Shown here in pieces: positions 58,103-64,000 of a stretch of DNA of 64,000 nt. Below the pieces are notes generated by a model. It ran no database searches. It worked only from the letters and a program-made list of their open reading frames with translations, and had not been told where the DNA came from. Source of the DNA: Streptococcus devriesei DSM 19639 (GTDB taxonomy: Bacteria > Bacillota > Bacilli > Lactobacillales > Streptococcaceae). Both the position numbers and the translations under genes were made by a program. The stretch covers positions 310,001-374,000 of the forward strand of contig NZ_KE384084.1 in NCBI RefSeq assembly GCF_000423725.1, in the 5' to 3' direction. The first letter of the stretch is position 1; each line of letters begins with the position of its first letter.

Positions 58103-60064
58103 TTATTTTGCCTTGCGCAGCATACCAAAGAGGATACCTGAAACCACAGCTCCAATAAGGATATAGAGCAGATAGAGCAAAGCATTGCTGGTTAAAGCGA
58201 TAACGAAGATTCCGCCGTGAGGGGCCATCAATTTAATACCTGACAGACCAACCAAAGCACCTGTAAGGGCTGAACCAACGATGAAACTTGGAATGGCACG
58301 TGCAGGGTCAGCTGCACCGAATGGAATGGCACCTTCAGTGATGAAAGACAATCCCATAACAATGTTAGTCAAACCAGAATCACGTTCTTCTTTCGTAAAT
58401 TTATCTTTGAAAAGCAATGTCGCAACAAAGACTGCAAGCGGCGGTACCATACCTCCAGCCATAACAGATGCCATGACTACAGAACCACCTGAAGAAACAG
58501 TCGCAGCCAGCGTACCTGTACCAAAAACGTAAGCCGCTTTGTTCACAGGACCGCCCATATCAACAGCCATCATTCCGCCAACTAAGAGTCCCATCAAAAC
58601 AGCTGAGCTGCCTGAGAGGTTTTCAAGGAAGGAATTCAAAGCTGTATTGATGCTGGCCATTGGAATATTGACAAAGAGCATCAGGAAGCCGGTTACCAAA
58701 ACACCAAGCAAAGGATAAAGGAGAATCGATTTAACCCCTTCAAGTGAGCGTGGAAGCCCAGTCAAGAGTTTCTTAAGAAGCAGGATAACCCCACCAGCAA
58801 GAAAACCGCCGACAAGAGCACCTAAGAAACCGGAAGGAATACCTACCAGAGCCAGGCTTTCTTTACCGCCGCTGGCAAATGGTACTTTACCGAAAGCCAG
58901 ACCGGATTTAGCAATAAATCCTGCAACGAAACCGGCAACCAGACCAGGTTTTTCTGCAATAGAGTAGGCAATATAACCAGCTAAAACTGGAAGCATAAAT
59001 TCAAAAGCTGCATTACCGACATTCTTGAAAAGTGATGCGACTTCATGGTAAGAACCTAGGTTAGACAATTGATCCTTAGGTACTCCCATCAAATTATCAA
59101 TCAAGAAAGCAAGGGCAATAGCGATACCGCCTCCGATAACAAACGGCAGCATCTGTGAAACACCGCTCATCAAGTGCTTGTAGAAAGCACCGCCGAGTCC
59201 GGCTTTTTCACTTTCTGCAGCTTGGCTGCTGCCGGAAGGACTGTCAGCTGCTGTATAAGTATCAGCCTTGTCATTAAGAATGGCATTGATTAACTCTTCC
59301 GGCTTTTTAATACCTTCTGCAACTGGCCGAGAAATTAAAGGCTTACCGTCAAAACGATCCATTTCAACTGCCTTATCCGCAGCAACGATAACGCCCTTAG
59401 CACGCTTAATGTCATCAGCAGTCAATTTATTGCCGATACCAGAGGCACCATTTGTTTCGACCTTAATCCCAACACCCATTTCAGCAGCTTGCTTTTTAAG
59501 GGCTTCTTCAGCCATATAAGTGTGAGCAATACCGGTTGTACAAGCTGTTACAGCAACAATAAACTCTTGATTGTCAGCGGCTGGTGCAGCCGGTGCTTCT
59601 TCTTTCTTTTCTTCTTCTGTTTGGTTAAAGAGAGCAATAACATCATCAGGAGTGCTTACTTGGCGCAATTTATCTGCAAATCCATCTTTTAACAGATATT
59701 GAGACAGTTCAGCCAAGGCTGCTAAGTGGGTGTCATTGGCACCATCTGGTGCAGCAATCATAAAGAAAAGATCAACCGGTGCACCGTCAAGCGCTTCATA
59801 ATCAACGCCCTTATTTGACTTAGCAAAGAGAACCGTTGCTTCCTTAACAGCTGCATTCTTGCTGTGAGGCATGGCAATCCCATCACCAAGGCCTGTCGAA
59901 GTCTGAGCTTCGCGGTTCATGATACCGGCTTTAAAGGTATCAAAATCGGTAACAATACCTTTTTCGGTCAGTTTTGAAACCATTTCATCAATAACGGCTT
60001 CCTTGGTGGTTGCCTGCAGATCAAGCAACATCACGTCTTTGTTCAGTAAGTCCTGAATTTTCAT
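58103..60064 (-). CDS. fruA: Fructose-specific PTS enzyme IIABC
   Basis: A 653-residue fusion. EIIA (1-150) has the phosphorylated His in GLGDGIAMPHSK (about 66). EIIB (about 165-265) has the active Cys in VAVTACTTGIAHTYMAEEAL. EIIC (about 290-650) contains eight to ten helices, with MGGPVNKAAY and FITEGAIPFGA. It imports fructose as fructose 1-phosphate. It overlaps fruK by four bases and completes the fruRKA operon. Confidence 0.94.
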   Translation of the reverse strand: MKIQDLLNKDVMLLDLQATTKEAVIDEMVSKLTEKGIVTDFDTFKAGIMNREAQTSTGLGDGIAMPHSKNAAVKEATVLFAKSNKGVDYEALDGAPVDLFFMIAAPDGANDTHLAALAELSQYLLKDGFADKLRQVSTPDDVIALFNQTEEEKKEEAPAAPAADNQEFIVAVTACTTGIAHTYMAEEALKKQAAEMGVGIKVETNGASGIGNKLTADDIKRAKGVIVAADKAVEMDRFDGKPLISRPVAEGIKKPEELINAILNDKADTYTAADSPSGSSQAAESEKAGLGGAFYKHLMSGVSQMLPFVIGGGIAIALAFLIDNLMGVPKDQLSNLGSYHEVASLFKNVGNAAFEFMLPVLAGYIAYSIAEKPGLVAGFVAGFIAKSGLAFGKVPFASGGKESLALVGIPSGFLGALVGGFLAGGVILLLKKLLTGLPRSLEGVKSILLYPLLGVLVTGFLMLFVNIPMASINTALNSFLENLSGSSAVLMGLLVGGMMAVDMGGPVNKAAYVFGTGTLAATVSSGGSVVMASVMAGGMVPPLAVFVATLLFKDKFTKEERDSGLTNIVMGLSFITEGAIPFGAADPARAIPSFIVGSALTGALVGLSGIKLMAPHGGIFVIALTSNALLYLLYILIGAVVSGILFGMLRKAK

Positions 60065-60972
60065 CTTTTTTCTACCTCTACTTTTTTGTAAGTTTCTTTT
60101 ATTAACTCAATACTAGCTAAATCATCTGAAAAAGCTGTTGCTGTGCCGCAGGCAACGCCCCATTTGAGAGCTTCTACCGGGTCGGCTGTCTTGACAAATT
60201 CGCCCGTAAAGCCGGCAACCATGGAATCCCCGGCACCGACAGAATTTTTGATTTGTCCTTTGATTGGCTTAGCAAAATAAGCTGCATCTGGTGTTACCAA
60301 TAAAGCGCCGTCACCTGCCATCGAGATGATAACATTTTGCGCTCCCTTGGCCAAAATTTCACGTGCATACTTTTCAATGTCATCCAATCCTTGCAGACTG
60401 ACATTGAAAATGGCTTCCAGCTCATGATTGTTAGGTTTCACCAAGAGAGGCTGATAAGCAAGAGCATCCAGCAAGGTTTGTCCCTCAAAATCACACACGA
60501 TTTGTGCACCTGTCTGTCTGACAAGCGGAATCAAGCGTTTGTAGATTTGATTGCCCAGATTAGTAGGAGCGCTTCCGGCAAACACCACGGTATCTTCTGC
60601 GGAAAGCCGGCTTAAAACAGCTTCTAAGGCTTCTACCTGCTCCTCGCTTATGACCGGACCTGTTCCATTAATCTCGGTTTCCTCATCAGCCTTGATTTTA
60701 ACATTGATTCGTGTGTCCTGATCAACATGAACAAAATCAGTTTTTATGCCTTCAGCAATCAAGCCTTCTTCAACAAATCTGCCGGTAAAACCGCCAATGA
60801 ATCCTGTTGCAGTATTATCCTGTCCCAAGCGCTGCAAGATACGGCTGACATTAATCCCTTTTCCTCCGACGAATTTATCATCACTGTCCATACGATTGAC
60901 ACTGCCAATTTCTACAGTATCAATGCGGACGATAAAATCAATTGAAGGATTGAGAGTTACAGTATAAATCAT
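60061..60972 (-). CDS. fruK: 1-phosphofructokinase
   Basis: A 303-residue PfkB kinase. It opens IYTVTLNPSIDFIVRID; GGKGINVSRILQRLG is the first PfkB signature and VGAGDSMVAGFTGE the second, with the catalytic Asp. It phosphorylates fructose 1-phosphate to the 1,6-bisphosphate. The ATGA overlaps couple it to fruR and fruA. Confidence 0.95.
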   Translation of the reverse strand: MIYTVTLNPSIDFIVRIDTVEIGSVNRMDSDDKFVGGKGINVSRILQRLGQDNTATGFIGGFTGRFVEEGLIAEGIKTDFVHVDQDTRINVKIKADEETEINGTGPVISEEQVEALEAVLSRLSAEDTVVFAGSAPTNLGNQIYKRLIPLVRQTGAQIVCDFEGQTLLDALAYQPLLVKPNNHELEAIFNVSLQGLDDIEKYAREILAKGAQNVIISMAGDGALLVTPDAAYFAKPIKGQIKNSVGAGDSMVAGFTGEFVKTADPVEALKWGVACGTATAFSDDLASIELIKETYKKVEVEKR

Positions 60973-61712
60973 ACTTCAATCACCTTCGTTTTTTTCTTCG
61001 TTTCTTTTAACATACGGCTGTCCGATTTATTAGTGATAATCGTCACTGTTTCCAGCCGAGCCACTTTAACAAATGAGGTCTGTCCCATTTTTGAAGCATC
61101 TACTAAAGCATAGGTCGTCTGAGCATTGTCAATAACTGTCTTTTTGATAGCTGCTTCTTCTGTATCAGGAGTTGTCAAGAAATGCAAGTCAACACCATTC
61201 ATGCCGATAAAAGCCTTGTCAAAATTCAGCTGACTGAGCTGGTTGATAGCAAACTGACCGACACTGGCATCTGTTGAATTTTTGACATAGCCGCCGATAA
61301 CCAGAGTATTGATGTCTTTTTCCACCAATTTTGCTGCATGGTGAATAGAATTTGTCACCACAGTCAGCCCTTCCTGCTGCAGCATGTCTAAGAGCAGTTC
61401 AGTTGTTGTTCCGGCATCAATAAAGATGACATCACCGGCCGAAATCATTTCAGCTGCTTTTTGGACAATGGCCTGCTTGGCTTGAACGTTTTTGATAGAT
61501 TTTTGCAGAATCGTTTCTTCCTCTTGTAAGGGATGGTTCTTTTCAGCTCCGCCATGAACACGGTGAAGCTTCTTCTCACTTGCTAATTCATCTAAATCTC
61601 TGCGAACGGTTGATTCAGAAGTATCAAGAATACTAACAAGAAATTCCAAGGTTACAAAATTTTCCTGCGACAGCTTTTCCATGATAATCTGCTTACGTTC
61701 AGATTTTAAGAT
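60969..61712 (-). CDS. fruR: DeoR-family fructose operon repressor; apparent AUC start
   Basis: A DeoR regulator: winged helix (SILDTSESTVRRDLDELASEKKLHRVHGGA) then a sugar-phosphate-binding domain (IFIDAGTTTELLLDML; FIGMNGVD). The first ATG is at 61682 (237 residues), but the frame upstream encodes LKSERKQII, the conserved beginning of FruR proteins. Its start position is an ATC (61710-61712), nine bases from a consensus GGAGG (61722-61726). There is no ATG, GTG or TTG in that place and no ribosome site before the 61682 ATG. I therefore annotate an AUC start (248 codons before the stop, counting it), or a start-codon mutation. Confidence 0.8.
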   Translation of the reverse strand: MLKSERKQIIMEKLSQENFVTLEFLVSILDTSESTVRRDLDELASEKKLHRVHGGAEKNHPLQEEETILQKSIKNVQAKQAIVQKAAEMISAGDVIFIDAGTTTELLLDMLQQEGLTVVTNSIHHAAKLVEKDINTLVIGGYVKNSTDASVGQFAINQLSQLNFDKAFIGMNGVDLHFLTTPDTEEAAIKKTVIDNAQTTYALVDASKMGQTSFVKVARLETVTIITNKSDSRMLKETKKKTKVIEV

Positions 61713-61729
61713 ATGACCTCACCTCCTGT

Positions 61730-61778
61730 TGAAATCGTTTACACTTGTTATTATATACTCCCACAGAATAACTGTCAA
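61730..61778 (-). promoter_or_regulatory. fruRKA promoter and cre site
   Basis: On the minus strand: -35 TTGACA (61773-61778), -10 TATAAT (61750-61755), 17-bp spacer. Just downstream is TGTAAACGATTTCA (61730-61743), a full match to the cre consensus for CcpA, placed over the early transcribed region. The operon should be repressed by CcpA as well as FruR. Confidence 0.88.
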
Positions 61779-61832
61779 GCAATTTCTCCCAATTTCTTTC
61801 AAAAAGTAACAAAAAATCATAAAAGTAAGCAA

Positions 61833-61872
61833 AAAACTGACCTTCTGTGCTATCCAAAAGATCAGCTTTTTT
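61833..61872. terminator. Possible bidirectional terminator
   Basis: AACTGACCTT and AAGATCAGCTT form an imperfect 8-9-bp hairpin with T runs on both strands, between the reductase gene and the fru promoter. Confidence 0.6.
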
Positions 61873-61890
61873 TACCTAAACTATTTTGTG

Positions 61891-62005
61891 AGCTGTAAGC
61901 TCCTCTTGTCCCCCTGTTATCCGGGCGTATGAGGAAAGCTTACAGCTGTTTAGATCGGTTAACGGCTTCCGTTTGCCTTTTCGTGAAAGGCAGTCTTCGT
62001 CCGAC
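61891..62005. other. Structured intergenic block with four hairpins
   Basis: No gene is visible. A long imperfect hairpin (AGCTGTAAGCT-CCTC at 61891-61905 with 61931-61947) is followed by three small ones near 61964-62005: AACGG-ctt-CCGTT, GCCTTT-tcgt-AAAGGC and CAGTC-N7-GACTG. It is more GC-rich than its flanks. It could be the 3' end of the reductase transcript, a degenerate repeat or a structured RNA. Confidence 0.5.
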
Positions 62006-62007
62006 TG

Positions 62008-63006
62008 TTATTTGATCAATGACGTTGAATGAACTACGCGGTTATCACGCTCAGGATAAATGTAGTGGATAGCCTGATTTACTGCTGTCGGAGCTTCACC
62101 AAAACCAGTCGCAATCAAATCCACCTTGCCATCATACTGGGCAGCATCTCCAATAGCATAAACACCTTCCTGACTGGTTTGAAAAACCGGCGACACATTA
62201 ATGCTGGAGCGTTTGTGGTCAAGATTCCAGTTTTTAAGATTCTTGTTGGACGTTGAGAAACCAAAGCTGACAATAAGATCATCAAGCATAAGTTCCTGCG
62301 TCTCATCTGATTTTACTTTTTGAATAACAAGGCTTTGAACCTTTTCTCCGTCTCCTTTAAGTTCCAGAGGAACATAAGGTGTCACGATATTGACATTGGA
62401 GGATTTCAAAACTTCTACACTGTGTTCGTGGGCACGAAAGGCATCACGGCGGTGTACCAGAGTAACACTCTCAGCAATTTTATCCAAGGCGTTGGCCCAG
62501 TCAACAGCAGAATCGCCGCCGCCGCAGATGACAACTTTTTTACCAGCAAATCGGTCTAATTTATGAACATTGTAAACTATATTATGATCGGCATAGCGAT
62601 CTTCATTTTCCAGACCAAGCTGCCGCGGCGCAAAAGCACCGTTTCCGCAAGCGATAATAATAGCTTTCGAAAAATGCTGTCCTTTGTTAGTCTCAATGGT
62701 AAACATATCGCCTTCTTTTTCAAACGTCTTAACTTCTTCTTTTAGGCAAATGCTGGTTTTATCTTTAAAACGTCCTATCTGCTCAATGAGACTGTCTACC
62801 AGATCGGCTCCCGTAACTGCGGGAAAACCGGGAATATCGTAAATAATTTTTTCCGGATACAAGACAGCAGGCTGGCCGCCCAGTTCAGACAAGCTTTCAA
62901 TAATCTTAACCCGCACATCGCGCAAACCAGCATAAAAGGCCGCAAAAAGACCGACGGGGCCGCCGCCGATAACCGTTATATCATAAATATCTTTTTCAGA
63001 TGTCAT
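62008..63006 (-). CDS. Ferredoxin/flavodoxin-NADP reductase, thioredoxin reductase-like
   Basis: A 332-residue flavoprotein. FAD motif [28 protein letters not shown] motif [14 protein letters not shown] (about 158-171) and [22 protein letters not shown]. There is no CxxC redox pair, so it is not a thioredoxin reductase but the YumC-type ferredoxin-NADP reductase. It supplies electrons to small Fe-S or flavin proteins. Monocistronic. Confidence 0.92.
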   Translation of the reverse strand: MTSEKDIYDITVIGGGPVGLFAAFYAGLRDVRVKIIESLSELGGQPAVLYPEKIIYDIPGFPAVTGADLVDSLIEQIGRFKDKTSICLKEEVKTFEKEGDMFTIETNKGQHFSKAIIIACGNGAFAPRQLGLENEDRYADHNIVYNVHKLDRFAGKKVVICGGGDSAVDWANALDKIAESVTLVHRRDAFRAHEHSVEVLKSSNVNIVTPYVPLELKGDGEKVQSLVIQKVKSDETQELMLDDLIVSFGFSTSNKNLKNWNLDHKRSSINVSPVFQTSQEGVYAIGDAAQYDGKVDLIATGFGEAPTAVNQAIHYIYPERDNRVVHSTSLIK

Positions 63007-63155
63007 TTTTCCCTCCTACAAAATTAGTTCCATTATAGCACAATTGCCGCCAAAAACGCGTAAAATGATACCTACTTTTAAAAAAGACTATATTCTTTAT
63101 GACTTGTTTCCAAATTCTTGCAGGTTTTTTGGCTTCAAGTACAATAATGAAGAGG

Positions 63156-63881
63156 CTAGGACTCAAATCCCGCCCCTTTTATCTTTTCTAAAAGCTGCTT
63201 TTCTTCATCAGTCAATTCACGATTGGCCAGCAAATCAGGCCGCTTTTCATACGTTTTTTTCAGGCTCTGCTCCAAGCGCCAGCGGCGAATGTTTTCGTGA
63301 TGGCCGCTCATTAAAACATCGGGCACCTTCATTCCGCGATACTCATAGGGACGAGTATACTGCGGATATTCTAAAAGTCCCGACGAAAAGCTGTCATCCT
63401 GATGGCTGGCTTCCTTACCAATAACCTCAGGAATCAGACGAACCGTTGCATCAATAATGGTCATAGCAGCCAGCTCACCGCCTGTCAGGACAAAATCCCC
63501 CAGAGATACTTCATCAGTCACTAAGCTTTTGATGCGTTCGTCATATCCCTCATAATGGCCGCAGATAAAGACCAATTCTTCTTCTTGCGACAATTCCTCG
63601 GCATAGCCTTGATCAAAACGGCGCCCAGCCGGATCTAAAAGCAGAACCCGCGGCTTATTAAGCTCAAGTGCATCCATGGCATCAAAAATGGGCTGAGCCC
63701 GCAAAAGCATTCCCTGCCCTCCGCCATAGGGCTCATCATCCACATGGCGCGCTTTTTCAGCATTTTCTCGAAAATTATGATAATTTATATCAATAATGCC
63801 CTTCTCACGCGCTTTGCCCACAATTGAATGCTCAAGCGGCGCAAACATTTCCGGGAAAAGGGTTAAAATATCAATTTTCAT
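63156..63881 (-). CDS. trmD: tRNA (guanine-N1)-methyltransferase TrmD
   Basis: A 242-residue SPOUT-family enzyme starting at the ATG at 63881 ([24 protein letters not shown]). Knot motifs: [27 protein letters not shown] and [20 protein letters not shown]. It makes m1G37 in tRNAs, preventing frameshifts. It overlaps rimM by 11 bases, the typical rimM-trmD pair. Confidence 0.96.
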   Translation of the reverse strand: MKIDILTLFPEMFAPLEHSIVGKAREKGIIDINYHNFRENAEKARHVDDEPYGGGQGMLLRAQPIFDAMDALELNKPRVLLLDPAGRRFDQGYAEELSQEEELVFICGHYEGYDERIKSLVTDEVSLGDFVLTGGELAAMTIIDATVRLIPEVIGKEASHQDDSFSSGLLEYPQYTRPYEYRGMKVPDVLMSGHHENIRRWRLEQSLKKTYEKRPDLLANRELTDEEKQLLEKIKGAGFES

Positions 63882-64000
63882 CGTCCAGACCTTCCAACAC
63901 GTGAACATCAACACGCTTATTTGCAGGATCCACCTTTAGAATAACTGATGGGATGTACGGCAGCAGCAAGTCACGTTTTCCTTTGCGCTTAATAACCCAG
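63871..64000 (-). CDS. rimM: Ribosome maturation factor RimM, C-terminal fragment (window edge)
   Basis: The last 42 codons plus stop are present; the gene runs off the right edge. The sequence [20 protein letters not shown] then [13 protein letters not shown] matches the RimM PRC-barrel end (LLPYIPSVI is family-typical). RimM helps process 16S rRNA and assemble the small subunit. It is translationally coupled to trmD. Confidence 0.9.
   Translation of the reverse strand, partial: WVIKRKGKRDLLLPYIPSVILKVDPANKRVDVHVLEGLDDEN

Noticed and set aside
63016-63155. Terminator after trmD
   Set aside because: Only weak complementarity (CCTCTTCA/TGAAGCC) and no clean T tract was seen.

Overview
The window looks like chromosome from a mutans-group Streptococcus. 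It is low-GC Firmicute DNA with strong AGGAGG ribosome sites, a full-length GtfD-type glucosyltransferase next to NADP glutamate dehydrogenase, a mevalonate pathway, relP-relR-relS, rcrR-rcrP-rcrQ, and the dfrA-clpX-engB order. Gene order resembles the gtfD/rcr/rel region of S. mutans as I remember it, but protein differences suggest a relative such as S. ratti. No tRNA, rRNA, IS element, prophage or CRISPR array was recognised.

Layout, left to right. 1-3 kb: mmuP-mmuM (S-methylmethionine uptake and use) and an NADH peroxidase-like flavoprotein. 3-7 kb: thyA, then dfrA, a small membrane protein, clpX and engB, all on the minus strand. 7-14 kb: mevalonate genes in two blocks, mvaS-mvaA on plus and mvaD-mvaK2-fni on minus, with a DUF1836 regulator/hemolysin III pair between them; mevalonate kinase is not in the window. 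14-19.6 kb: a UroD-superfamily protein with a thiol-methyltransferase zinc motif, co-oriented with a four-gene amino-acid ABC importer and divergent from a LysR regulator. 20-28.4 kb: the stress/competence block relPRS, tpx and rcrRPQ. 28.5-31 kb: queC-queD-queE-queF behind a leader with a terminator and a possible pseudoknot. 31-35 kb: a truncated membrane-protein gene, a CcpA-controlled unknown exported protein, and a LytTR regulator/membrane protein/ABC transporter operon. 35-42 kb: gdhA, a DUF308 protein and gtfD. 42-53.5 kb: an AEC carrier, a heterodimeric ABC exporter, GNAT, Uup-like ABC-F, cca, dapB, DegV, DUF1149 and two other proteins. 53.7-58 kb: methionine synthesis (metE and a homocysteine methyltransferase/MTHFR fusion) behind two MET boxes. 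58-61.8 kb: the fructose PTS operon fruR-fruK-fruA. 62-64 kb: flavodoxin/ferredoxin reductase, trmD and the end of rimM.

Themes. Methionine and one-carbon metabolism recur: mmuP/mmuM, metE, the YitJ-type fusion, thyA/dfrA and perhaps the UroD-like protein. The most useful leads are: (i) the UroD-like/ABC/LysR locus with 21-bp-spaced direct repeats; (ii) fruR, which seems to start at an AUC codon; (iii) the queC leader, a candidate queuosine-precursor attenuator; (iv) the LytTR/ABC operon; (v) a decayed duplicate of a membrane-protein gene end beside tpx.
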